DNA of 64,000 nt, from NCBI RefSeq assembly GCF_003966225.1, contig NZ_RXNU01000010.1:62001-126000 (forward strand). The letters run 5' to 3'. Below are positions 24,947 through 33,922 of the stretch, piece after piece. The notes under the pieces are model-generated. The model was not told where the DNA came from, did no database searches, and saw only the letters and a program-made list of their open reading frames with translations. A program made the translations under genes and the position numbers. Every line of letters starts with the position of its first letter. The first letter of the stretch is position 1. Origin of the DNA: Shewanella canadensis. Its GTDB lineage: Bacteria > Pseudomonadota > Gammaproteobacteria > Enterobacterales > Shewanellaceae.

Positions 24947-25152
24947 ATCCACAGTTAAGAGTGAAAAAGGATGTCTTAATAACAAGGGTAATTCACAGGT
25001 GAGCGAGGAAACGAGGAAGCGATTCTCACTCCTGAATAACCCACAAAAATGACTCTCTCTAATCTTTATGCCAATCGGTAAAAATAGTTTATATTCATAG
25101 CTATGAGCTGTAATACCTCACCAATAGCTCATAACCGGAAACAGGAGAATTT

Positions 25153-25350
25153 ATGCATCTCATAATGAAAAGTCAGTTCGACAACTTACGACTCAACGAC
25201 GATCATGAGTATTCTGCCGACGATAAAGGCGGGAAGAAGGTGGTGAAGATCTTCAAAGATGGTGAATTGATCGCTAAGAAGATCGTGGTTAAACGTTCGG
25301 TGCAATACTTTGGCATCACAGGCGTTGAGTCCCTATTTACACAAGAATGA
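25153..25350 (+). CDS. Small conserved-looking hypothetical protein
   Basis: A 65-residue basic protein (KGGKKVVKIFKDGELIAKKIVVKR) with an excellent AACAGGAGAATTT leader before the ATG. It has no membrane segment and no cysteine. The strand-turn-strand pattern around 'VVKIFKDGELIAKKIVVK' suggests a small beta fold. The start signal and biased composition make it likely to be real. I do not recognise the family. Confidence 0.6.
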   Translation: MHLIMKSQFDNLRLNDDHEYSADDKGGKKVVKIFKDGELIAKKIVVKRSVQYFGITGVESLFTQE

Positions 25351-25420
25351 AAACATCAAAACACTCTAGCCACACGAGTATATATCAGCACATTTAACTG
25401 AATAAAAAGGAAGAGATACC

Positions 25421-26008
25421 GTGAACAATGAATGGGATGAGTACGCTCCCGAGTGGGATAAAGATCCGTCAGTACAGGAGTATGCACTTAAGGTGTTATC
25501 TGAGCTGAATACCAAAAACCTGTTAGAAGAAGAGTTAACCATACTCGATTTTGGCTGTGGTACCGGCAATTTAACTCAGTTACTCAGCCCAAATGCTAAA
25601 CAAATTGTTGCGTTGGATGGTTCACATGAAATGATTAAATTACTCGAGGAGAAAGACCTCGACAATGTATCGACAATTTCAGATTTTCTTTGCGATGAAT
25701 TGATCAACAATCACCCCTATTTAAACCAAAAGTTCGATCTTATCATCGCCTCTTCCGTATGTAGTTTCTTACCCGATTATGAAGCAACTTTAGGCCAGCT
25801 GAAATCCTTATTAACAAGCGGTGGCTTCTTTATCCAATTCGATTGGCTCGCACAAGATGAAAGCGCCTCAATGGGCTTAACCAAACAACGCATACTGCAA
25901 TGTTTAGAGACACATGAATTTAAACAGATCACTATCGAACTCCCTTTTGTCATGACCAGTTCAAAAGGCTCGATGGATGTCATCATGGCTTGTGGGACAA
26001 ATATCTAA
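25421..26008 (+). CDS. Class I SAM-dependent methyltransferase
   Basis: A 195-residue protein with SAM motif I 'ILDFGCGTGNLTQLL' (about residues 42-56), 'IVALDGSHEMI' for the acidic loop, 'FDLIIASSVCSFL' for motif II and 'LLTSGGFFIQFDW' for motif III. The start is GTG at 25421 after AAAAGGAAGAG. It stands alone between a small hypothetical gene and a convergent LysR gene, so no substrate can be inferred. Confidence 0.85.
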   Translation: MNNEWDEYAPEWDKDPSVQEYALKVLSELNTKNLLEEELTILDFGCGTGNLTQLLSPNAKQIVALDGSHEMIKLLEEKDLDNVSTISDFLCDELINNHPYLNQKFDLIIASSVCSFLPDYEATLGQLKSLLTSGGFFIQFDWLAQDESASMGLTKQRILQCLETHEFKQITIELPFVMTSSKGSMDVIMACGTNI

Positions 26009-26067
26009 CCCATTATTGTCAGACGCGCGACGGGCCAGGAGTGAATAGCTTCTTTCCGAATATGGGT

Positions 26068-26967
26068 TTAGACATACTCCATAAAATGCTGAGCCGCAAA
26101 AGAGACGAAGGCCTTTAGCCTGGCGGGCTGAAACCTGTCCTTGTGGTAAAGCAGATAAAATGGCGTATCGGCAACCCGCCACTCTTCAAATACCGACACC
26201 AGCTCACCACTGGCCAACTCTTGTGGACAATAAAGTTTCGGCAGTCTCACGATACCGTTGCCCGCTTGTGCACTCGCCTTCATGGCGCGACCATTCTTGC
26301 ACCTAAATCCCCCTTTGATGGCAACCTCGACCTTGTTGTTGGGGTTTGATTCCTGCTCGAACAACCAATGATCGATAGAGCCTGTGATACAGAGATGATC
26401 TTTAAGCGCTTTAGGATGATCAGGGTAACCACGACGTTCGAGATATTGAGGTGAGGCCATGGTCATATTTTCTATGCTCATCAACTTACGGGCGACGATA
26501 CCCGAGTCTTCGAGCTCCCCCATACGAAACACGAGATCAAACTCATCGACCACCAGGTCCACTCGCTGACTGCTGAAGTCGAGATTAACGCTGATATCCG
26601 GGTAGAGTGCGATAAAATCATTCACTAAGGCGGTAACGATCTCCTCACCAATAACCCCGCCGACGCAGTTAATATTGATCTGCCCCTGCAGGTGTCTGGC
26701 ATTATCTACCGTACTCGCCACCGCACCGTCTATGGTTTCCAGAGCGGCCTGACACTGTTCGAAAAATTGCTGCCCTTGCTCGGTTAGCCGCTGGGCACGA
26801 GTCGTACGGGTGATGAGGCTCACGCCGAGAAAATGCTCTAACTGGGATAGCTGCTTAGACAGATGAGAGCGAGAGCAGCCCAGCACCTCGGCCGCCAGAG
26901 TAAAGCTGCCCTGTTTCGCAATCACGGTAAAGGCGCGTATATCCGCAAGATTCAGATCGCTGTTCAT
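26068..26967 (-). CDS. LysR-family transcriptional regulator
   Basis: A 299-residue LysR-type regulator. The N-terminal winged helix is 'DIRAFTVIAKQGSFTLAAEVLGCSRSHLSKQLSQLEHFLG', split over residues 7-47. The C-terminal periplasmic-binding-like effector domain follows ('VNLDFSSQRVDLVVDEFDLVFRMGELEDS'). It is divergent from the SDR gene at 27168, and LysR proteins commonly control the divergent neighbour. AGGAATGAG precedes the ATG. Confidence 0.93.
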   Translation of the reverse strand: MNSDLNLADIRAFTVIAKQGSFTLAAEVLGCSRSHLSKQLSQLEHFLGVSLITRTTRAQRLTEQGQQFFEQCQAALETIDGAVASTVDNARHLQGQININCVGGVIGEEIVTALVNDFIALYPDISVNLDFSSQRVDLVVDEFDLVFRMGELEDSGIVARKLMSIENMTMASPQYLERRGYPDHPKALKDHLCITGSIDHWLFEQESNPNNKVEVAIKGGFRCKNGRAMKASAQAGNGIVRLPKLYCPQELASGELVSVFEEWRVADTPFYLLYHKDRFQPARLKAFVSFAAQHFMEYV

Positions 26968-27167
26968 CGCTCATTCCTGCTCTTAATCACTTACGTTTAA
27001 GCCAATGTTCACACGGGCAATTAGAAGCCATGCGTAAACAATCATGTTCGCTATAGATTATATATCAACAATAAGCCTACCACTATAATGGCTCCATTAA
27101 ACAGCTAGTCATCAATCAACTTACAGCTCGGTCCAATTATCCGAACTGAGTCAACGGGACAAAAATC

Positions 27168-27887
27168 ATGAAACAACTTATTGTAATTACAGGTGCATCT
27201 TCGGGTATCGGCGCGGCAATGGCGAAGGCATTTAGCGTCAAGGGTCACCCACTCTTACTGCTGGCTCGCCGCATCGAGCCTATGCAGGCACTCGAACTCG
27301 AAAACAGCCTATGCATCAGCGTCGATGTCACCGATGGTGAGGCGATAAAAACGGCTATCGCGACGGCCGTTGAAAAGTTTGGTCCGGTTGGCGGCCTGAT
27401 TAACAATGCTGGCGTGATGCTACTCGGTCAGGCGGACACTCAAGATCCTGCCGAGTGGGCTCAGATGCTTAACATCAATGTGATGGGAGTACTCAACGGA
27501 ATTCATGCTGTACTGGCCGATATGAAAGCCCGCAAGACAGGCACCATCATCAATGTCAGCTCGGTTGCAGGCCGTAAAACCTTCCCCAACCATGCAGCAT
27601 ACTGCGCCACTAAATTCGCGGTACACGCACTGACAGAAAATATCCGTGAAGAAGTTGCCATGGATGACGTACGCCTTGTCACTATTGCGCCTGGCGCCGT
27701 CGAAACTGAGCTACTCGGTCATACCACCAGCGATGAGATAAAAGCCGGCTACGCAGATTGGAAAGAGTTCATGGGCGGTGTTGTTGCACCGGAAACAATT
27801 GCAGAAGCGGCCCTGTTCGCCTTCGAGCAACCTCAGAGTGTCTGCGTACGTGAAATCGTATTGGCCCCGACTCGACAGCAACCTTAA
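27168..27887 (+). CDS. Short-chain dehydrogenase/reductase (SDR)
   Basis: A 239-residue classical SDR. The cofactor motif is TGASSGIGAAMAK (residues 7-19), with 'NNAGVML', the catalytic Ser in 'INVSSVAG', the YxxxK in 'YCATK' and the 'APGAVETELLG' loop. The arginines after beta-2 (LLARRIEPM) favour NADP(H). The substrate is unknown. It is likely under control of the divergent LysR protein. A seven-pair hairpin (27889-27910) overlaps and follows the stop. Confidence 0.92.
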   Translation: MKQLIVITGASSGIGAAMAKAFSVKGHPLLLLARRIEPMQALELENSLCISVDVTDGEAIKTAIATAVEKFGPVGGLINNAGVMLLGQADTQDPAEWAQMLNINVMGVLNGIHAVLADMKARKTGTIINVSSVAGRKTFPNHAAYCATKFAVHALTENIREEVAMDDVRLVTIAPGAVETELLGHTTSDEIKAGYADWKEFMGGVVAPETIAEAALFAFEQPQSVCVREIVLAPTRQQP

Positions 27888-27910
27888 GGCACTAATCAGA
27901 TATTTAGTGC

Positions 27911-28341
27911 AATTGGTATAGCACATTATTTGTAATATTGGAGGGCGGGAACAAGTTTTGTGAACCCGTCACTCCATATCTTTCCCCCTCTCCCTATTCA
28001 TCCCTCCTCCCGCAACCATCCATTAACAACTGGTTATTCCATTATTGGTAGAAAAAGGAATAGCAAAAGTGCATAAATGTGATCAAGGATCGCTATAAAT
28101 TGTTTAAAACAACGAAAAACCTCTCATAAACAAAAAAACAACTAACCTGCGCAACCGCCTGAAATAAAACAAATTAAAAGAAATGTCACAGCCAATCCAT
28201 TAGATTTTTATTCATGATATTTTGTTCAATTAGATTTTTCTTGTAAATATGATCAACATCAAATTTACATCTACTCCTTTTTGCTAAATTTAGTAACAAG
28301 GCAGAGTCATTCTGCTAACTATAAGTAAGTCACATATTCCA
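27911..28341. other. Intergenic and promoter region of the otr operon
   Basis: About 430 AT-rich bases with no supported gene. The 3' part carries the FNR-type box listed separately. The rest shows nothing I recognise. Confidence 0.5.
28249..28262 (+). promoter_or_regulatory. FNR/EtrA-type box upstream of the otr operon
   Basis: ATGATCAACATCAA matches nine of ten fixed positions of TTGAT-N4-ATCAA. It lies about 95-110 bases before the first gene of the operon, a typical activator position. Confidence 0.65.
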
Positions 28342-28359
28342 GTGGCTAAGGAAAAGATG

Positions 28360-28686
28360 ATGAAACCGATAATAACAATAGGCGCATGTATCGTACTCGC
28401 ATTCTCGCTAAGTGCTCAGGTATACGCAGCAGATGGTGGTAACCCTAAGAAGGGCAAGCACCTGTACAAGAAACAGTGTAAATCTTGTCACAGCAAAGGT
28501 GACACAGCCGGAGAACTTACTCCGATGAGCAAGACCATGAGTCAGTGGGATCGCTACTTTAAGCGTCTGAAACATAAAGGCGATCAAGAAGCCTTTAACG
28601 CTCTGTCTGAAAAGGATCTAAAAGATATTCAGCAGTTCCTTTACGACCATGCGGCCGACTCGGACCAACCACAAACCTGTGGTTAA
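28360..28686 (+). CDS. Periplasmic monoheme cytochrome c (first gene of otr operon)
   Basis: A small cytochrome of about 108 residues. The signal peptide ends in 'LSAQVYA', the heme motif is CKSCH, and the distal Met is probably in 'GELTPMSKTMS'. It may feed electrons to OTR. AAGGA lies seven bases before ATG 28360; ATG 28357 is an equal alternative, and the GTG at 28342 is too early. In S. oneidensis the same order, small cytochrome then DUF3373 protein then otr, is found (SO_4142-4144, from memory). Confidence 0.88.
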   Translation: MKPIITIGACIVLAFSLSAQVYAADGGNPKKGKHLYKKQCKSCHSKGDTAGELTPMSKTMSQWDRYFKRLKHKGDQEAFNALSEKDLKDIQQFLYDHAADSDQPQTCG

Positions 28687-28899
28687 TATAGTTAGCAATT
28701 AACCGCTAACCAACTACTAATAAATGACAAATTTGAAAATATGGGGGGAACTCCCCAGGCCTCCCATCAGCCTGAATTTGTCGATAGTTAGTCAGATTTT
28801 AATAAATAGATGTAAGGCCTGAACCTTAATTAAGACCTTAACTCATGAGTGACTCGACAAGAACTAAAACTCAGCCGAGCACTCCCAAGGAGAGATGTT

Positions 28900-30612
28900 A
28901 TGAGAACCTTAATATCACTGCTCGTTGCAAATGCACTGGCGCTATCGGGATCGGTATATGCTGGTGATACTGACGATCAAAAGATTGCCGACCTGAAGAA
29001 ACAGCTCGAAGATATCACCAGTGAGCTGGACGATATCAATGACCGCGTGGACAGTAATGAACGTCACTCGGCACTCGACAGAATTCTTATCACAGGTGAT
29101 TTCCGCACCAAAGCGCACTCACTCCACTATCAAAATGTCACCTGGAACCCTGCAATCAAGGTGAATTTCAGCGACTTCGGCGCTAAGGCGATGTCAGGCG
29201 CATTCGGTATGCCAAACGACCCGGCCTCCCCCTTGGGTAAGATGATGGCAGCCGATCCGAATCTGGCAGCGGCGTTTCAGAGCGGCCAGCTTCAGGGAAC
29301 CATGCCTTATGTCTTAGCACAGAAGACGACTCAGGATATCGATAACGATATCTTCTACACCACAAGACTCAGACTGAATCTGAAAGCCAAAGTATGGGAC
29401 AACGTCAGTTTTGCAGGCCGTCTGAGCATGTTCAAAAACTGGGGAGATTCAACGGGTGTACAGGTATTCGACTCCTGGCGTTCATTCACCATGGATGGCA
29501 CCAGCAGCGGTAACCCAAGCGGTGACTTTTTACGAGTAGAACGTGCCTATTTCGACTGGAAGAATATCGGTGGCTCACCTCTCTATCTCTCAATCGGACG
29601 TCGACCTTCAACCTATGGCCCACCAACCCAGTATCGTGAAAATGAGAAGCGTGGCGGAACACCTTCAGGTCACTTAGTGAACTTTAACTTCGATGGCGCA
29701 ACCATGGGCTATCACTTGGGTGACATCACAGGTGTAGAAGGCCAGGTCATCCGTTTCTGTTATGGTCAGGGCTTCGAGTCTCAATTCGGTAACGGCGAGA
29801 TGTTTGGCGATATCGTCACTAAAGATACTCACCTCGGCGGCTTCAACATCGATGCGATTAACGATGGCAAGAACTTCCTCCAATTTACCCTGTTTGGCGC
29901 CAAAGATGTCAACGATGGTTTCAAAGGCACCATGGCATTTCCGACTCAACTTGCCGGAATCTTTGCCCCAACCATGTACCAGGACATGCAGAAGTTCAGC
30001 AACTTTAACTTCGAGACCCGTGTACAACCCAGTGGTGTAATTGGTGATATGTTCCTGGGCGGAATTGGTTTCGCTCGCGAAGAAGATAACGATGTTAAAT
30101 GGTTTGTCTCTGGCGGATGGACTCGCGCCGACGGTAACGGCAATGCCGGTATGTTCGGTGGCATGCTCAGTGATGCAGTATTTGAAGCTCAGCTCAATGC
30201 CGATGGTAGTGAAATCATCATGATGCCAAGCGCGGCCGACGATAGTGGTCCAAAAGATGGTTACGGTATCTATGCCGGTATTCAGATCCCTGCACCTTAC
30301 GGTAAGTTCGGTCTCGAGTATAACTATGGTTCTAAATACTGGACACCATTCACTCAGGCACAAGACGATCCTATCGGTAGCAAGTTAGCGACTCGCGGAC
30401 ATGTCGGTGAAGCCTACTATATGTTCGATATCAACCCACGCATGTTCATCAAGCTCGCCGGCCTATACTACGATTTCGAGTATACAGGCAGCGGCACCCC
30501 AGTCGGTGCGCCACAGGAGATTGATGAAGTTATAGCAGGCAGCGCTTACTCGATGCTACCTGTGGTCGATACCGCTTTTGACATCAACGCGTCTCTGACC
30601 GTTAACTTCTAG
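28900..30612 (+). CDS. DUF3373 outer-membrane barrel protein with coiled-coil N-terminus
   Basis: A 570-residue exported protein. The signal peptide MRTLISLLVANALALSGSVYA is followed by a short coiled coil ('IADLKKQLEDITSELDDIND') and then a long series of amphipathic strands ending '...DINASLTVNF' with terminal Phe, so a large outer-membrane beta-barrel is likely. AAGGAGAG precedes ATG 28900, and the frame upstream to 28849 is rejected. It sits between the monoheme cytochrome and otr. A porin or docking role in the same respiratory system is inferred, not shown. Confidence 0.85.
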   Translation: MRTLISLLVANALALSGSVYAGDTDDQKIADLKKQLEDITSELDDINDRVDSNERHSALDRILITGDFRTKAHSLHYQNVTWNPAIKVNFSDFGAKAMSGAFGMPNDPASPLGKMMAADPNLAAAFQSGQLQGTMPYVLAQKTTQDIDNDIFYTTRLRLNLKAKVWDNVSFAGRLSMFKNWGDSTGVQVFDSWRSFTMDGTSSGNPSGDFLRVERAYFDWKNIGGSPLYLSIGRRPSTYGPPTQYRENEKRGGTPSGHLVNFNFDGATMGYHLGDITGVEGQVIRFCYGQGFESQFGNGEMFGDIVTKDTHLGGFNIDAINDGKNFLQFTLFGAKDVNDGFKGTMAFPTQLAGIFAPTMYQDMQKFSNFNFETRVQPSGVIGDMFLGGIGFAREEDNDVKWFVSGGWTRADGNGNAGMFGGMLSDAVFEAQLNADGSEIIMMPSAADDSGPKDGYGIYAGIQIPAPYGKFGLEYNYGSKYWTPFTQAQDDPIGSKLATRGHVGEAYYMFDINPRMFIKLAGLYYDFEYTGSGTPVGAPQEIDEVIAGSAYSMLPVVDTAFDINASLTVNF

Positions 30613-30624
30613 TCCAGCTCAACC

Positions 30625-30642
30625 CCCCGGCTTCGGCCGGGG
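30625..30642 (+). promoter_or_regulatory. UUCG-capped hairpin in the DUF3373-otr gap
   Basis: CCCCGGC-TTCG-GCCGGGG: seven GC pairs closed by a UUCG tetraloop, 12 bases after the DUF3373 stop and 15 bases before the otr ATG. No T tract follows, so mRNA processing, protection or partial attenuation is more likely than full termination. Confidence 0.7.
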
Positions 30643-30657
30643 TGGGAGAAAAATAAT

Positions 30658-32061
30658 ATGAAACACACTCTGATCCCCTTTGCCCTTGCGCTAGCTGGTT
30701 TGTCTCTACTCAGCAGCCCAGCGAATGCCGCCAATCAACATAAAGATTATATTGAAGGCCCCTTCACCGAAGGGACTCAAGTGACCCAGCAATGTATCGA
30801 ATGTCATGAAGATCATGCCAAAGACTTTATGAAGTCATCGCATTGGACCTGGGAACTGGAACAAAAACTTCCAGGCCGTACGGTAAAACGTGGTAAGAAA
30901 AACAGTATCAATAACTTCTGTATTGCCATTTCCGGTAACGAACCCAGATGTACCGGTTGCCATGCCGGTTATGGCTGGAAAGACAATAACTTCGACTTTA
31001 CCGATATGACCAAGGTCGATTGTCTGGTTTGTCACGACACCACTGGCACCTATGTTAAAGATCCCCTTCGTGCCGGGGAAGTATTCGCTAGCGTCAATCT
31101 TGAAAAAGTCGCTCAGAACGTCGGCGCACCCGTGCGTGATAACTGCGGTAGCTGCCACTTCTACGGCGGCGGCGGCGATGGTGTCAAGCATGGCGACCTC
31201 GATTCCTCGATGGCGTATCCGGACAAGGCCACAGATGTGCATATGGATAGCGATGGCAACGACTTCCAGTGTCAGGCCTGTCACACGACCGAGCAACATC
31301 AGATCACGGGTAATGCCATGGGAGTATCACCAGGCGGTCTCGATCATATTGGATGCGAGAACTGTCACGATAATACGCCTCATAAAAACAAGCGCATCAA
31401 CACCCATACCGCCAGCGTCGCCTGTCAGACCTGTCATATTCCTTTCTTCGCCAAGAACGAGCCAACTAAGGTAAGTTGGGATTGGTCAACTGCAGGCCAG
31501 GACAAGGAAGGCACTGTAGATGCGAACGGTAAGCATACCTACAAGAAGAAGAAGGGCAGCTTCGTCTGGGAAAAAATGATAACACCGTCTTATGCTTGGT
31601 TTAACGGCAAGGCCGATGCCTATATGCCCGGTGACAAGATGGATCCGACCAAGGTAACCAAGCTGGCCTACCCACTGGGTGATATCAAAGATCCCAAAGC
31701 GAAGATCTATCCCTTCAAGGTTCACACCGGCAAGCAGATCTACGACAAGAAGCTGAACATCTTTATCTCACCAAAGACATTTGGTGAAGGTGGTTACTGG
31801 ACCGAGTTTAACTGGGATCTCGCTGCTAAATTAGGTATGGAAGCCAATGCAACTATGGTTGAGAAGGGACTGAAGTACAGTGGCGAGCATGGCTTTGCCG
31901 CAACTGAGATGTGGTGGCGTATCAACCACATGGTCTCTCCTAAAAAGGATGCCCTTAAGTGTAACGACTGCCATAAGAAAGGCACTCGCATGAACTGGCA
32001 AGCGCTGGGCTATGAAGGCGACCCGATGAAGAACAAGAAAGGAGAAAAACACGCGAAATAA
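30658..32061 (+). CDS. otr: Octaheme tetrathionate reductase
   Basis: A 467-residue periplasmic cytochrome with a 24-residue signal peptide. Eight CxxCH motifs are visible: CIECH (46), CTGCH (98), CLVCH (122), CGSCH (163), CQACH (205), CENCH (233), CQTCH (256) and CNDCH near the C-terminus. Lys177 of the precursor ('GVKHGD') would be Lys153 after cleavage, matching the lysine I recall as the unusual active-site heme ligand in S. oneidensis OTR. The enzyme reduces tetrathionate, and also nitrite and hydroxylamine in vitro. Its physiological role is still debated. A 12-pair hairpin follows. Confidence 0.93.
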   Translation: MKHTLIPFALALAGLSLLSSPANAANQHKDYIEGPFTEGTQVTQQCIECHEDHAKDFMKSSHWTWELEQKLPGRTVKRGKKNSINNFCIAISGNEPRCTGCHAGYGWKDNNFDFTDMTKVDCLVCHDTTGTYVKDPLRAGEVFASVNLEKVAQNVGAPVRDNCGSCHFYGGGGDGVKHGDLDSSMAYPDKATDVHMDSDGNDFQCQACHTTEQHQITGNAMGVSPGGLDHIGCENCHDNTPHKNKRINTHTASVACQTCHIPFFAKNEPTKVSWDWSTAGQDKEGTVDANGKHTYKKKKGSFVWEKMITPSYAWFNGKADAYMPGDKMDPTKVTKLAYPLGDIKDPKAKIYPFKVHTGKQIYDKKLNIFISPKTFGEGGYWTEFNWDLAAKLGMEANATMVEKGLKYSGEHGFAATEMWWRINHMVSPKKDALKCNDCHKKGTRMNWQALGYEGDPMKNKKGEKHAK

Positions 32062-32103
32062 CCAAAGCAATTAGCGTACTCATCCTCCCATGAGTGCACT
32101 ATC

Positions 32104-32137
32104 GTCAGCCGACCAGCCCTGCAATTGGTCGGCTGAC
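32104..32137 (+). terminator. Hairpin downstream of otr
   Basis: GTCAGCCGACCA pairs perfectly with TGGTCGGCTGAC (12 pairs, ten-base loop), 42 bases after the otr stop. The T-rich stretch (ATTTTT) comes 14 bases later, so termination is likely but not canonical. Confidence 0.65.
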
Positions 32138-32331
32138 ACCTTATCCCAATTTTTAGACATTAGGCATTAGACATTTTCGGATAAAACATCCCTTACTTTC
32201 ATGAAAATAGCCCAACTTGTCCCGGCGCTTGTTTAAATAGAGGCATATTACTCCCTTGAATACCCAAAACGAGCTAAAATATTGGCACTATACTTGCGAT
32301 AAGAGGGAGTTCTTTTCCTACGGCAAGCTAT

Positions 32332-33513
32332 ATGACATGTAAAACCACATTCCTTAAAAAATGTGATCAATTCTCCGGTGAGTTCAGTGGCGCTTTCGCC
32401 GATCTGGGGACTTTCCTTCCGCTGGTATTGGGCCTGATCGCGCTCAATCACTTTTCGCCTCAGGGCATATTTATGGGCTTTGGACTCTTTGCCCTGTTTA
32501 CCGCCTTTTACTACAGGCGGCCCATTCCCGTACAACCCATGAAAGTGATTGCCGCCTTAGTGATAGCTCAGGGGCTGACCCCGGGCATGCTACAGGCCAG
32601 CGGCATGATGATGGGCGCCATACTCCTGGTGCTGGCATTTAGCGGTGCCATAAACTGGATGGCGAAACAGCTGTCTCCGGCGGTGAGCATAGGTATTCAG
32701 CTCGCGATAGGCATTCAGTTGATGTGGATGGGCGCGCAGATGATGAGCCAGACCTGGATTCTGGGTCTGGGCGCATTTACCCTACTATTTTGTAGTCGCT
32801 TCCTGCCGCTTCGCTATCTCGCCATGCCGCTGGTCATCATCCTCGGCATGTTATGGCAGTATCACTCGGGCTCGCCCTTAACACCGGAGTCGGCCCTACT
32901 CTCCACCCAAGCCTCGATGCAGAGCACGATGCATAGTCAGCAATGGAGCCTGAGCTGGCCAACACTATCTGAGTGGTCATCGGCCGCAGTCCTGCTGGTC
33001 TTGCCTCAACTGGCACTCACCCTGACCAATGCCGTTATCGCGACATCGGCCATGGCAAAGGAGAAGTTTCCCGGCGACAAAGAGAAGTTTACCCCCAAAC
33101 GGCTGGCCACCAGCTCAGGGCTGGCAAACCTGCTGCTAACTCCCTTCGGAGCGACGGCCATGTGCCACGGCGCCGGAGGCTTGGCGGTACAGCATCACTT
33201 CGGCGCTCGAGGGATCTGGGCACCGGTCATATTCGGCAGCACCTGTCTGCTTATCGCCTTCAGTTGGGGAGAGAATGTCGCCTGGTTATTGGGCTTAATC
33301 CCACTGGCTATCTTAGGCAGCCTGCTCTCCATCGCCGGATTGCAACTAGCCTGGTCGAAGCGTCTGCTCGACGGCAAGCCTTTCTGTATCTTGGTTATCC
33401 TCTCCACCGCCGCAATCTGCTTGCTGATCAATACGGCAGCCGGGTTAGCTGTAGGCGTGGTGCTTGAGATGGGACGCCGACACTGGCGGATCTTTTCAGA
33501 TTTGAAATCTTAA
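32332..33513 (+). CDS. MOT1-type molybdate/sulfate transporter
   Basis: A 393-residue membrane protein with about ten helices. 'FSGAFADLGTFLPLVLGLI' at residues 17-35 is the MOT1 motif, and 'RRPIPVQPMKVIAALVIAQG' near residue 62 is the second. The later repeat holds 'PFGATAMCHGAGGLAVQHHFG'. MOT1 relatives import molybdate, related SulP proteins sulfate. Molybdate would serve the psrA enzyme, but that link is inferred. The Shine-Dalgarno before ATG 32332 is weak. Confidence 0.85.
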   Translation: MTCKTTFLKKCDQFSGEFSGAFADLGTFLPLVLGLIALNHFSPQGIFMGFGLFALFTAFYYRRPIPVQPMKVIAALVIAQGLTPGMLQASGMMMGAILLVLAFSGAINWMAKQLSPAVSIGIQLAIGIQLMWMGAQMMSQTWILGLGAFTLLFCSRFLPLRYLAMPLVIILGMLWQYHSGSPLTPESALLSTQASMQSTMHSQQWSLSWPTLSEWSSAAVLLVLPQLALTLTNAVIATSAMAKEKFPGDKEKFTPKRLATSSGLANLLLTPFGATAMCHGAGGLAVQHHFGARGIWAPVIFGSTCLLIAFSWGENVAWLLGLIPLAILGSLLSIAGLQLAWSKRLLDGKPFCILVILSTAAICLLINTAAGLAVGVVLEMGRRHWRIFSDLKS

Positions 33514-33583
33514 GTTAAGAGTCTCAGATTTAAAAGGTTAAAAATCTGCAGGTTAACCTTTGGGCTTCATTCGTTGTAAACGA

Positions 33584-33593
33584 GGGGGGGGGG
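33584..33593. repeat. Ten-base G homopolymer
   Basis: An uninterrupted G10 run in an intergenic region, flanked by near-inverted GGTTAACCTT / AAGGTTTAACC segments. It does not lie in a supported gene. Confidence 0.85.
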
Positions 33594-33639
33594 CTTGAAG
33601 GTTTAACCTTCATGGTTACTTTCTTAATTTGGCAATTCG

Positions 33640-33845
33640 CGTGTGACTTCTGTGACACGGCACCCTTTCTATTAACGGAAAGGGTCCCTATAGCTTCGAC
33701 CGTGACATTTGATGTGAATGGATTCACAAATGCCGTGGTGACATGGAGGTCATAGAGCGGCCATGTCACGGACGGTCACAGCCGCGTTCACACCGAGTTA
33801 TTGCTCTCTTCGATTTGAGTGCATCTGTAATAGCTAACACGATTT
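33640..33845. repeat. Interspersed repeat, copy A
   Basis: Shares with copy C the segments CTTCTGTG(A/C)CACGGC, CCCTATAGC and the 71-base block 33775-33845, which starts GTCACAGCCGCGTTCACAC and ends CTGTAATAGCTAACACG plus ATTT. It is internally rich in short inverted repeats. It occupies the gap between the transporter and the YkgJ-type gene. Confidence 0.8.
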
Positions 33846-33922
33846 GGGCAGAATAATTGTTAGCACTAAAGTTTATTCTGACCCCACATAACTCACTAAA
33901 GTTAAAGCAGGTTATTGATCAC

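Noticed and set aside
29674..30363. Long antisense frame (229 codons) inside the DUF3373 gene
   Set aside because: It lies opposite a well-supported exported barrel gene with signal peptide and ribosome-binding site. The antisense product has no recognisable features.
32973..33467. 164-codon frame within the MOT1-type gene
   Set aside because: Same-strand shadow in another frame. The transporter frame has the hydrophobic helices and MOT1 motifs.
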